Of a DNA stretch of 64,000 nt, positions 22,939 through 34,658 are shown piece after piece. The first letter of the stretch is position 1. Every line of letters starts with the position of its first letter. Under the pieces are notes generated by a model. It worked only from the letters and a program-made list of their open reading frames with translations, did no database searches and was not told the DNA's origin. Location: NCBI GenBank assembly GCA_043228905.1, contig JBHGNT010000005.1, positions 2,914,001 to 2,978,000 of the forward strand, given 5' to 3'. This DNA comes from Azolla caroliniana. Lineage: Eukaryota > Polypodiophyta. The translations under genes and the position numbers were made by a program.

Positions 22939-22939
<1 letters not shown>

Positions 22940-23296
22940 GTTACAATAAGAGAATGTGTTTTGGTGATAGAAATTTTGTGTTCTTTTTTGTTGTTGGTTG
23001 TTGAGAAAGATAGTAGTAGAGTTGTAGGATGAGTGAGTGAGTAAACTATCTGTGTGTGTGTTTTTTACTGCCAAAGTAGGGTTAAAAAAGGAAAAGGAAA
23101 GAAGACTCTGGAGAAACAGAGGAAAGAGCTGGGGAGGAACCAAACAACGAAGGTTCACAGAAAAAGGGTATGGTGTGTGTGTGTGTGTGTGTGCATTTAT
23201 TTAATTATTGAGACAAGGTGGGCCAGTCCAGTAGTGTGCATTTAATGATGGATGCAGCAGCGAGCATTCCGAATATGCACACATACTACATACATA

Positions 23297-23306
23297 TATA
23301 TAAAAG
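23297..23306 (+). promoter_or_regulatory. TATA box of the peroxidase gene
   Basis: TATATAAAAG lies 168 bp upstream of the ATG and is followed by a CT-rich leader (CTCTCTCTCTCT near 23331), typical of plant promoters with a pyrimidine-rich initiator. Confidence 0.6.
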
Positions 23307-23464
23307 AGCAGCTACCATAACACTTCTACCTCTCTCTCTCTCTCTGCTACGACCCATGAATCCATCCATCCTCTTCATTCATAATACATTGCCATTCCTC
23401 CTCCTCCAATTGCCATTCCGACCCTCCCTCTTACAAAATTCTCTGAACTCTTCTTAAGTAAGCT

Positions 23465-25638
23465 ATGGCTTCTCCCTACCCCCTCACACTTACACTATGC
23501 TCATTATTAGTCTCCCTTCTCCTCCTCTCCTCATACCCGGGCCCCGCTTCGGCGGCCCTCCGGAACAACTACTACGCCGTGAGCTGCCCCAATGCGGAAG
23601 CCATTGTGAGGAGCACGCTCCAAGGCCTCCTCCTTCGAGACTCGACCGCGCGCTCCGCGCTACTTCGCCTCGTGTTCCACGATTGCCAAGTCTTTGTAAG
23701 CCCCCCCAACCCAACCCCTCCCAAATCCATTTTGAGCTTAAAAAGAGGAGTGTTCAAATGTGAGATATTAAAAAAAGAAAAAAAGAAAAAAAAAGTGAGC
23801 TCAATGTTGTTGGTTGCTGCTGTGTAGGGAGCGGTTGCTTACATTCATTCTGTGGGTTGGTTTGATGTGTTGATCTTATGTATGTATGTATGTATGTATG
23901 TGTATAGGGGTGTGATGCGTCCATAATGCTAGACCAAGGGTCGGATGGGACGAGCGAGCTCCAAGCCCCTGCAAACCTGGGCGTGCGAAGGCTGGACTTC
24001 ATAGACACCATAAAGGCGCGGTTGGAGGCGGCGTGCCCTGCCACTGTGTCGTGCGCAGATGTGATTGCCATGGCAGGGCGTGATGCCGTCGCCCTCAGCG
24101 GCGGCCCCGACATCGGCATCCCCCTCGGCCGCTTGGATGGCTTCCAGGGCTCTGCAGCTGTCGCCCAATCTTCCCTGCCCCCTGCCACCATTACCGTCTC
24201 AGCCATGCTCGCCCTCTTTGGACGAATGGGCATGAACTTGCCAGAGAGCGTGGCCATCCTAGGTCTGCTTCTTCTACCTGCTTTCACTCTTCTCTCTTCA
24301 TCCATCCATCCCCATGTATGTATGCATGTCTGTATGTCTATATGTATGTATTTAGGTTTACATATATGTATGTATGTATGTATGCATGTATGTATGTGTG
24401 TGTATGTGTATGTTTGTTTGTCTGTGTTTTTAGAAATGTGTGAATGTCTGTATATATGTATGTATATATGTATGTATGTGTGTGTGTGTATGTTTGTTTG
24501 TGTTCGTAGAAATGTGTGAATGTATGTATGTTTGTTTAGAACCCCAGCATCTGCAAGTGTTTTTAGATCGTTTTGGGCAAAGCATTTAACTACTGTAGTA
24601 GTGTCCATTAGGTTTTAACTAAAGCGCCGAATATGGCGACAATGCTTACACATTGTGTGAAGGTAAAGTAGGTTATATGGTATGTTCTGCAGAAGATAAA
24701 GGCAGAGACAGCTTGATCCTAGGCAACATTTTTTTTGCTTTTACCCACTTTCTGTAGATATGAGAGGTCACGGGGAAATGATATGGTTCTGTGAATCAGG
24801 ACGGTGCATTGATGGTAATAGACATAACTGAAGGTACCGCATGTGTTTGAGAGTTGGGGGTGGGGGGTTGCCTTTAATTCCTGAGATAAATAAAGGACTG
24901 CTTTCAAGTGTTGGAAAGTTTAAAAAAGTCGTGGGCGATAGATTTCAATCAAATTGTCATTCCAATGTGAAAACTTTTGTTGAGCCTTTTACGGTGCACG
25001 TTGCGTAGTAAAGTGTCATAGTTCTCGACACTTTCACACATAAAAAAATTCCCCTGCATTTCCAACTGAATCCAGGGTCCTGTTGCTGCATATTTTTCGA
25101 ATTCCAATAGTCAGTTGTAAACCGCATTGCAGAGGCAACTTTGGGTCATTATGCCCGAACCTGCCTACCGAAATCTATATGATGGTGATGACGTACTAAC
25201 CAACATCCACAATGTGAATGTAGCCAATAATGTGAGTTGTGTATGTTTGCAGGTGCTCATACAATGGGAGTTGCCCATTGCACAAACTTTGTGAACAGGC
25301 TCTATCCAGTCCGGGATCCAAACCTCAGGCTCCTGTTTGCTAACACACTGAGAGCTAGGTGCCCGAGGTTCTTCCCTGCCAACGCGTTTGCAGCCCTCGA
25401 CACCACCAACTTCCGGTTCGACTCGGCCTACTTCCGGAACATTCTCAATAGAAGGGGCCTTCTCACTATCGATTCCGAGATGGGCCTCGACCCACGCACG
25501 GGACCCGTGGTTGAGAACTTTGCTGGGAACCCAGGTGCATTCTTTAGTGCCTTTGCCTCAGCATATGTAAAGCTCTCCTCTTTCAATGTGGCCAACCAAG
25601 GCGAGGTTCGCCAGAATTGCCATGTCCGCAATGGTTGA
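23465..25638 (+). CDS. Class III secretory peroxidase, 3 exons
   Basis: Exons 23465-23695, 23908-24262 and 25253-25638 join in frame (972 bp, 323 residues). A signal peptide covers about residues 1-30. Distal Arg68 and His72 lie in RLVFHDC, proximal haem-binding His198 in GAHTMG. The eight conserved disulphide cysteines are all present (SCPN, HDC, GCD, ACP, SCAD, AHC, RCP, NC). Such enzymes use hydrogen peroxide to oxidise phenolics or make radicals in the cell wall, with roles in lignification and defence. The motif before the proximal helix reads ESVAILGAHT rather than the common DLVALSGAHT, a variant of one peroxidase subgroup. There are two introns rather than the classical three. Both introns carry TATG-type microsatellites. 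The gene looks intact. Confidence 0.95.
23875..23906. repeat. (TATG)n tract at the end of peroxidase intron 1
   Basis: About six TATG units run into the acceptor TGTATAG at 23901-23907, so the microsatellite replaces much of the usual polypyrimidine tract. Confidence 0.9.
24310..24535. repeat. TATG/TGTG-rich microsatellite in peroxidase intron 2
   Basis: A mixed array of TATG, TGTG and TTTG units fills about 225 bp of intron 2. It has two internal near-copies, each ending in a TTAGAA- or GTAGAA-ATGTGTGAATGT-type string (near 24430 and 24507). Confidence 0.85.
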
Positions 25639-25639
25639 G

Positions 25640-28600
25640 TTAGTGTGTCCAGTCAAGGATCCCTTTATTTCGCCGAATCCTGCTGTGTCTCTTTCACAGG
25701 ACCCCGTATCGGTACCTTAACCCCCATGTCTTCTTATTCTTTTGTAATTTTCTATCCCAGCATTGGGAACACTCTTGGGAAGTGATGGGACACTTTGATT
25801 TTCCATGAATTTTGCTACATCTTGTGAATGCTTTTTATATTATTATCCTGTCACCAATATTTTAAAGTTGCTATACAACTATCTTATCTGTCCGTGAACT
25901 ACTTCAATGTATAAACCTAGCAGGTAAGAGGAAACACTTGGCCACCACTCTTCTTGTTCGGATATTAACATTGGCCTTTGGTTGGTGGGCTCTCGGTGAG
26001 CACCATGTACTGGGGAGTAAATGTAGGTGGCGAAACTTAGGTGGGAATTTCATAATCGATGTGTAATGATTGGGTGGTAATTTTGGTGTCAATGAATGAG
26101 CATGTATTGTCCTAGGAAGCACGGTTGTCTTGTCCAATCATGGCTACTTGCATGTGGGGTGCTCTATGGGGATTTTTTGCGCATAGATATGAATGCTAGT
26201 TATTCTTATCCCATTGAAACAAACTATTGATCTGTGCATTATCTTCATCCTTTTACTTATTTATTCACTGATTAATTATGGGATCGATTGGTAAATGGAA
26301 TGATGAACATTTTTATTCCCAAAACCCAACGTACATAGATGCACATTATATATGGTGAGATGGTCAATACGTATGTTCAATCCAAATTTATGCCTCTTCT
26401 CGTAAATGATTCCCTACTAAGTGTACGTGAAATAAAATTACTGGGAGCTAATTGTGCAACTGTTGAATGTAATCTAGAATTTTACTCTTTGTCTGGATTC
26501 TTTTAAGTTGAGCAATGAAAACTAGTGGTACCCTTTCAGCTCACCCATAGACAGTGGACACCATACTTCCTACCTCATGAAACACATCAATGTCACTCCC
26601 TACTTTTTTAATATTTACTACTGAATTCTTTGGATTCGTATGAGCAATCACAACTGGTTGTTCCCCTTTATCTCTACCAAAAAGAGACCCAATCTCTTCT
26701 CTCTTTCAAAACATGTTGCTGTCACTCACTTTGTGTACCCTTGTAAACTGTTTACTTCTTAAAACATTTGGATTCATTTGATGAATTAAATGCTAGTTGT
26801 TGCGCATTACAATATCTCTTATCTCAATTGAAGCAGTATCTTGTCATTCCATCTATGTATAGTTATAGAATATTCTTTTCTACTTACAGTCAACGATGAA
26901 TCCAAGACTTTTTAGCACTGGATCGAAGTCACTTATAATTATGATTAGGAGATAGACATTAATAACCTTTGCTCTTTAAAGAGTGTTTACTAGCAATAAT
27001 TCCGTTTAACTGTAAATAAGTGCTTGTTTCAAATTTTAGACGATAACATCGACCAATCACATTTAGGTAAGTTTGGGAAAAACTCAAACGTACTTTTGTA
27101 TTTTGTCATACATGTAAGTAAGTTTAATTGAGAAAAATGATATATGGCTCTATATTTTTGTTCTTGAAAATTTGTGACTTTCAAAGATAAATAATGGTGT
27201 TTAGGAAAGACTTGCTATTAATTGATTCAGTTATGTTTCACATGTTTCGAGCACACTTTGTGTACCTTTTGGGGAGAAAATAAAGTGGAGATATGTTTCA
27301 CCAAGATGGTTTTTTCCGTCCCCTTTCCATGAGGGCTTTTGTTACTCGACATGTTGGTTGATGTGGGTACGAGGGTTGTATTTTATTGTGTGAGTTCTTT
27401 GTAGCCTTTGGGCATCTTTCCATTCATAGTATGAACCATAGGTACCATACGTGCATTCACATTCGCGAATGGTTAAATCATTCGTGTAAGAAAAACACCC
27501 TCAAAGAATGATAAATACCATACTTTTGGTTTTACTATTTATTATGAGATAAATAAGCCTAAAAAATGGGAAAAATGGGAAAAAAACACAAGAATGTTTG
27601 AATAACATTCGCGTTCGTTTTCCAACGTAAGAAAACGAATGTTATGCTAGACGAACACGAATTTTATGTACCATTAATACCAAGTTGAAACTTAAAATAA
27701 AAAAAGATTAACAAACCTTAGAGAGCATTGAAAGTTAGTCCTTCTCTTAATCCGTTGAGCATATGTAGATGTTTCCTTAGGAGCACATGAGTTAGAGCTT
27801 CATTTGTATTGAACCCTCGATTGTAATTGAGTTTCAAGACTTTGGTAATGACATTGTAACTCTTTCTCTTCTCAACTTTGTACTTATTGTCAAATACCTG
27901 TTGTGCATCGTAATCTTTATACGCAATATTCGACATGCTTTTGGAGGTTCTACACTTGTTATTTGACAAGAGTTGAAGCGGAGAAGTTTTGAGCAAAGGT
28001 GACAACAAATGTTGGCGACGAGGTGGTCGTTTTGCAAGTCCAAAACAATGTCAAACAATTAATTGGGCACAAGGAGTGTTGGTGTGAAAAGTAATGACCT
28101 CCCTCTTGCGTGTGATCAATAGAACGAGTGTGCATTGAATATGGTAGATATGTTCATCCTTGGAAGTACAAACCTAATGATAAAATCGAGCCTTAGAAAG
28201 TATTCTAGTACTTCATAAATATGTATTTGTTCGAGTAGAAGCACTTAATCTAGGGCTCCCATTGTATCAAACCCTTTGTCATCATACCGCTTTGGTGCTT
28301 TAGTAATGATAAGATAAATATGTCTTCTCCATTGTGCACTATAAATCTATCTCCCATTCCTCTACAGTTGTATGATGTAAATCTTTAACATTTGCTTTAG
28401 CACACACTGTCTTGTCTGTATTTTTTTGTGAATGGTATGTTTCTTGTTTATTCTTGCATTTTCTTTGTCCTCTTTCTCCGGCAATATCTCAAAAACTCTT
28501 GTTTTCTCTCTACGCAAACTTTGACATACATAAGTATAATGCGCTTACCACAACATGTGGGGAGCTCTAGCTATTAAATGGCTTAACATGTGGTTGCTCT

Positions 28601-30125
28601 ATAATCAAGCTACCACATAAATGCATCATTACTCTATTTACCTTTAACTAAAAACTTTTTTAAAAACAAACAAGATGAACATTTAGAGAGAGAGAGAGAG
28701 AAATGTCCCAAGATGTCTATTTAACAAGAAAAATAAGAAAAACTCAAAACTACTCTAAGTAAAGAGCATTCTACGCCACAAGGATATTCGAACAAGAAAT
28801 AGTAGCGAAATACAAATTTCCTCTCTGTAAGAGTAGTAATTCAACAAAAAAGAGACTGCATGTATGAGAAATGTCACAACCCTATGCGTAGATCTAAATT
28901 GGGTAAGTGAAGATAATAACCACACCACCTAATGGATTGACGTGTGTCCAACCTAGAAATAACAAAGAAGTATGAGCTCCATTATGAGTTTTGAAGACAG
29001 CCCAGTATTGGACATTATTATTCATACACGGACATCAGTGACAAGTCTAGGACATAAATTTCATCATTATCTTTTAGATTTGAAGAAGTTTAAACTAGAG
29101 TCCCTTTTGATTGATGCATTTTTACTACTCATTAGTAAACAATTCATGACTGTGTATTGAAAACAAATGAGTAGCATCACATGCATGCACAACATCAATG
29201 CACACATATGCTTACAATGTTGATGTGGCTTGTTTTCTTAAAGGGTTTTCAATTGAGCTAAAGAAGCAAAGTTATAATGTCTTGAGGTAGGGGAATATAT
29301 GGTGAACAATATCGATTTAAATTTCATGAAATAAAACTTCTAGCCTAATTTAAATAACCACAAACATGGGATGAAGTGGAAAACCATCCCATATCTTGGA
29401 AACATGTATCTAACTAAAGAAGGGTCACCTTATGTTTGTTTCTCGTAAGTATTGTCATTAATGCAATCTCTCATTTGATTGTTACCTCGATGATTTCCAT
29501 CTTTGCACCAAAGTCATAAATTAAAGATATATTATAATTTGATGTATAACAAGCTCCTTCTTGTTGTTTTTGGTACATAAAGCTACAGCTCACAAGGACA
29601 ACCATTTTCATCATTGCTAAATGTGATGTAATTTGATTTGTAACAAGACATCTTCATAGTTTGAGTTGGGAATTGGGATGTTTTTATATATGTTTCTTCA
29701 TTGTTTTCATATATATCATTTATATTGTGAGACTTCTCATTAGTTTGCTCTAAGTTAGAGATCCCATGGTGAAGTAAAAAATTACATGAATGGTGACATT
29801 GAATAACTTGGGCCAAAATGTTTGAGAAATGCTTCATCAAAGATTGTAGAGCCTTCCCCATGATATGTGCTCACAATTTGTTCTCACATCCTCTATGCAA
29901 TTGGGAATTGCTAAATATGATTATATGCTCAAATGAGTAGCTAGGTTGCATGGTGAGCATATAGACAACCTAACCCCTTTGATTACCCTAGTTTAGGGCT
30001 TTTAACTAATCAAATGTTGTGATACCAAAGGGACATGTGTAAGACTCTCCAAATCTTGAAGGGACAAGAATGTCACATTACATGCTTACATTTACAACTC
30101 TCCTATTGATTTCACATTTCCACTC
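25640..30125. other. Peroxidase 3' region and long gene-free stretch
   Basis: After the peroxidase stop codon there is about 4.5 kb of AT-rich sequence in which I recognise no gene. Short frames at 27718-28058 (-), 28972 (+) and 29583 (-) match nothing I know. A (GA)n tract lies near 28685-28700 and an imperfect palindrome at 27602-27645. Confidence 0.4.
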
Positions 30126-30129
30126 AATT

Positions 30130-31430
30130 ATGGCCAAGTTATATAGTGATATCATGGAACAAAAGATTGGCTCATAGACTCATCACAAAGGAGCACTTGG
30201 TCAAGAAGGCTTTAGACCAAAACATCCAACTATCGATCATATTGTTACAATAAGGGTTACCATTGAAAAAGTCGATATTGTTGTTTTCTGAACTTCAAGA
30301 AAGCATTTGACATTATATCGAGTGCAATTTAGAAAAAAATAAATTAGAGATCATAATTTCATTAGAGTATAGAACAGTTGTAGCATGAGTGTATGAAGAA
30401 CTTAGGTGTCAACTAAAAATGGATTATGGTTTCTTGAAGTACTTTTTGAGCAATATGGGGGTCAAGCAAAGGTGCCCATTCTCTCCCACACTCTTTGGTC
30501 TATGCATCGATAAACATGAAGAAATAATAAACAAGGTTGCAAAAGAAGAAGGATTGGATTGCCCAAAACTCACTCATGAGTTTATTTTATACTCTTATAT
30601 GTCGATGATAATGTTTCATTCTCATATAATTTGGATGATATGCAACACTTACTTGATGCATTGGACTCATCTTGTCATATCCATGGGTTAATTGTTAAGG
30701 TGCAGAAAACAAAAATGATGGCAATAAATGCATTACAACCAAGGCACCACCCCACTTTTATAGACAAGGGAGAACCAATACAAGTGGTGAAAAGCTTCAA
30801 ATATCTTTGTATTAATGTCCCATCAACAAATAGGTGGAATGTATATTACGAGTCTAGATTTCAAGCAAGTTGGAATAGTTATTATGTGTTTGAGAATCAA
30901 TGCAACCAAAGTGATACTCGAGGATGGAAAGTGAGATCGTTGACACGTTATTCAATACGATGGTGGTCCAAGAATTGCTTAATAAAGTGGAAATGTGGGT
31001 GGCACTATTTCTCTTAGTGCACAAAATAAAATAGAGAAAATCCAAAAAATGCTCTTAAATAGACAATTGGAGGTAAAATCCTCAACATCCTACCTTAGCA
31101 TGCTATTAGAAACAAGTGATCGGCCCATAGATGTACTAGCTATGCAAAGAGTATAGAAGTATATCACAATTAGTCAAGAATATGGTTGATCATAGATTGC
31201 CAAAACAAACTTGGAAAATATGATGCAAGGTACAAAATCCTCACATATGATTGGGTGCTTGACATTATGAAATGGTTTAAGAGATAGGCAATAAAAGATC
31301 TATTGGAGCTCTCTTGTGATGCTATGATGTATGTGATTATTTAGAATCAATTAATAGAGGCAGTAAGGATAAAGTTGCAAGATGTTGAAATGTCAAAATT
31401 GAAATATTGCATTGCAAATATTAATCCCCA
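30130..31430 (+). mobile_element. LINE ORF2 fragment (RT and connector)
   Basis: Shifting frames give successive RT blocks. LYSDIMEQKI and GALGQEGFRPKHPTIDHIVT lie near 30140-30240, a damaged F-x-KAFD box near 30295, then GVKQRCPFSPTLFGLCID near 30460 and LYSYMSMIMF and LDDMQHLLDAL near 30590-30650. The connector reads VQKTKMMAINALQ, KGEPIQVVKSFKYL and RWNVYYESR, then YYVFENQCNQSDTRGW. The copy at 4750-5571 (-) is its nearest relative and matches it into the downstream non-coding DNA. It is 5'-truncated and broken by stops. Confidence 0.82.
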
Positions 31431-31639
31431 TACGGTAAAAATGTAAGAATGTATCCAATCACATCTCACTACACCCATGAGCCTTGACTCCATGAGAGCT
31501 TAACACTTCTTCAAACTCACTAACACAAGGTGGTAATGCAACATCATCAAATCATCTTCCACATATGAAGATATGCAATGAAGGCTTATTGGAGGATAAA
31601 TATCATTTACTTATTGCATGCTATATCTTTATTGTGAGA

Positions 31640-32165
31640 TTTACCTCATTTGGAGCTCATGTCAAGCATGAGCTAAATTATTTTGTGTGAATGTGTTTGT
31701 GGCCTCATTTGATCTCCTTACCTCTCTTTCATGAATTCTCATTTGTGATCTTGTTTCGTTCATGTGATTATACTCATGGCCTCGTTTGAGCTCATTGGTT
31801 AGTTCCTTTCATGAGCTATTGTCAGTCATGATCTTGGCTCATTCATATGCTTATGCTAGTGGACTTGTTCAAGAATTCCATCCATGTGCTCTAGTCAATC
31901 ATAAGCTCAATTCTTTCACGAGATCTCACGCGAGAGTTCTTTTAGTTCCTGATGTCCTTTCGTGAATATTGTTCATTCATGAGATTGTGTTCATGGCCTC
32001 TTTTGAGCTCTTTTGTGAGTACCTTTCATGAACTCCAATTAATTGAGAACTCAATTCGTTGTTTGGGTCCTTTTGTTCATCTAATTGTGTTTGTGGGCTC
32101 CTTTGAGCTAGTTCATGAGTTCTTATCTCGTACTCTTTCTCATTAATGAGCTCGTTTCACAAGTT
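31640..32165 (+). repeat. Degenerate array of 77-100 bp units (GGCCTCnTTTGAGCTC)
   Basis: A motif close to GGCCTCNTTTGAGCTC followed by CTTTCATGA recurs at about 31701, 31778, 31995 and 32095. More diverged versions lie between. TCATGAG-type words are frequent throughout. Units are too diverged to define an exact consensus by eye. Confidence 0.6.
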
Positions 32166-32203
32166 AGGTTAATTGGTGGGGAGGAATCTTTAATATGAAG
32201 GGT

Positions 32204-32634
32204 GGTGGGACTATCAGTCGACAACGATTCAATGAACGGTTTAAACGGTTCAGTTTGGTTTCAACAGTTAAAAACTGCAGTTTAAACGGTTTACCTATTT
32301 TATTTTATTTTTAATTTTTTCAAAATTTTTATTTAAAAAATCTTTCATCTTCAAACCTTATTCTCGCATTTTAGGAAAAGCTTTAGAATTTTGAAATTTT
32401 AAATTTTAAAATAATGAAATATTTTAAAATATTAAATTAAAATTTTGACCTAAGTTGAAAACCGAAACCGAACCACGAAATTGCGGTTTTAACTGTTTAA
32501 TGGTTTTAACTGTTTGCATTTTTTAAATGGTTTCGTGGTTCGATTAAGTTTAGTTAAAGTTTCAAAAAAATTCAACAGTTCAGTTTTGACACTCTCAAAC
32601 GGAACCGAACCGTTGCCGATTGTTAGGTGGGACT
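32204..32634. mobile_element. hAT-like MITE, 414 bp, with target duplication
   Basis: The element spans 32212-32625 and is flanked by the 8-bp direct repeat GGTGGGAC (32204-32211 and 32626-32633). Its ends are inverted repeats: left TATCAGTCGACAACGATTCA, right (reverse complement) TAACAATCGGCAACGGTTCG, with mismatches almost all G/A. The 8-bp duplication and TA-starting ends are those of the hAT superfamily. It encodes nothing, the centre is AT-rich, and subterminal AAACGGTT and GGTT words are repeated, as in hAT elements. It needs a transposase from elsewhere. Confidence 0.82.
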
Positions 32635-32889
32635 TTAACTATTGTGCTTTTGCCTATACTAAAGTTGTGATTTTAAGGAATATTGCACATTCCTCAAATT
32701 CTTGACAAGTTCTTAATGTCTTGAGTTTGGGTAGGTTGTTCTCATGATTAGCACTTAATCATGGTGTGCCATCAATACCAAAAGAAAAAGAAAACAAAGA
32801 GGGAAATAAGAAACTTTAGAAAGCTAAAAAAATTAAAGAAAACTCTTGTACAACTAATTAGCAACTAACCTGATTTTGAGAGGTCCAAA

Positions 32890-34658
32890 ATCTTTCAACT
32901 TAGCCTCTTGTTTCTCCCATTGAGACCAAAATCCAAAGGGGAAGTTATTGTCTTTGGTGACGAATGCCCGTACAAGTTATGAGTTTTATGACCGCAAGGT
33001 CGTAACAAGGAGTGCGGACAGTAATCACACGATGGCTACGAGTATGTTGATGAGACAAAGAGAGAGATAGATGTACAAAGATGATGATGAGAGAGAGAGA
33101 GAGAGAGAGGATATACAAATGTATAGCCACTCTTCTAGCGATGAAAAATATATGAACCCATTTGAGAAGTTACTTGTACAAATGTGCAAGCGTACCAAAT
33201 TGCTTATTGCAAATGGTGTCCCCTTATGGCCTAACACTAATGGTTTTACATGTAGAAAACACAATAGAAGTAGTTTAATTGACTATGTGCTACTTTTTGA
33301 AGGTATTTTAGATCGTATACATAAGTTCTCACTTGGTGAACAGACATCGGAATCCAATCATAGGGCTTTATGTATTGACCTGAAATGTTTGCATAGTTTT
33401 GATTGTGAAAACTTAGGTCATTGAAGATAATAAACAACCCCACTTGAGGATGAACCTTATGCGAGCACCCATGTATTCCAAGATGGTTGAATATATATTA
33501 CAAATGACAAAGATGCAACATGGTGCCACACTAGAATGCAAATGAGAAGCTTTTAAGAAAGTCATTCTCTCATGCGCAAACAAATGTTTTTTGACCAAGC
33601 ACACATCTTGGAAATGAATCAAGAAATGTAGTTCAAAGAAAAAATGGTTTGCTAAAGAATATCATGAAGCTCGAAAGCGCCTTATGATTTTGGATGTAAT
33701 TAAGAAAAAGGAAAATTACCAAAAGCATTTGCATGAGTACAAAAGGCTTATTCAAAGAATGAGAAGAATATAGGAAGTTACAATCTTGACAATTTCTCCA
33801 AATGCAAGAGAACGTGTATGCATGTGCTAAATTTTGGGGAAATCTAAAAGGGGAATGTGTTCAAAGTTATAGTGACTTAACTCTTCTTGACTTGTCTATG
33901 CATTGTAAGAACCTATATGAGAGTTATCTCTTGCTAGAAAGATGATGTGTTATGGTTCTCTTTCACATATGACAGTCCCTTCTTTACAATCGAAGATATA
34001 TGCATAGGACTTAAAATTGGCCTCTCGAAAGTTAAGCGATCTTGAATGTATGAAGGCTCAAATGCTCAAATGGACGAGAAAGGAAGCACATGTATGGATA
34101 AGCAATATGTTTAATCATGCTCAACATGATATGTCATACAATTAGACTACAAATTGGATCAAACCTTAACATAACGTAAAGAACTTCCGAACCATCATGG
34201 TTTGCTCACTAATGGCAAAACTATTTGGATATATAATGGAATCAAAGATATGTGCATGGGTTGAAAAAAAATGGTAAGAGAGCTTATGGACAAGCTAGAT
34301 TTCAAAAACACCATAGCACCATTGATCACCTTGACATCACCCTTCGATTATTAATGTAGGAAAGTCGCCTTGGAGGGAAAAGTTTATATTGTTGCTTCGT
34401 AGACTTTAAGAAAGCTTTTGATATGGCACCTCATGAGAATCTTTGGAGGCGAATGGAAGAACTGAAGGTGCCAAGTGAATATATGCTTGCAATCTCCCAA
34501 ATATATGAGAAGGTTATATGTTATGTGTGTATGAGCGATAAACTTTCAGATTTTTTAATAGCACTATTGGTGTTAAGCAAGGATGTCCACTCTCACCAAC
34601 TCTATTTGGTTTATGCATTGATGAATTGGGAGAAATGGTTGTCAAGTTCGTAAAGGAA
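32890..34658 (+). mobile_element. LINE, 5' half (endonuclease and RT N-terminal part), split by insertion
   Basis: Endonuclease remnants start with GEVIVFGD (32939) and continue NARTSYEFYD in another frame. After a short (GA)n tract they resume with TKLLIANGVPLWPN and NRSSLIDYVLLFEGILDRI, ending SNHRALCIDL near 33387. The connector (KKWFAKEYHEARKRL, about 33640) and RT blocks follow: TIMVCSLMAKLFGYIMESK, LYCCFVDFKKAFDMAPHENL, then GVKQGCPLSPTLF in a shifted frame, and finally VVKFVKE at 34658. The reading continues in the segment starting at 37422; the 2.7 kb between is a later LINE insertion. The copy has many stops and shifts. Confidence 0.85.
34644..34658 (+). repeat. Left target-site duplication of the nested LINE
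   Basis: AAGTTCGTAAAGGAA, repeated exactly at 37407-37421 after a poly(A) run. Confidence 0.9.

Noticed and set aside
22853-23158. His/Thr-Ser-repeat protein on the minus strand
   Set aside because: It is a translation of the (GT)n and (GA)n microsatellites.
23754-24608. Long minus-strand frame over the peroxidase gene
   Set aside because: Shadow frame of exon 2 and the TATG microsatellite, no domain.
27718-28058. Minus-strand protein gene
   Set aside because: Two overlapping short frames without recognisable domains or splice structure.
33071-33424. Separate host gene with SLIDYVL motif
   Set aside because: The motif belongs to the endonuclease of the LINE that continues downstream.
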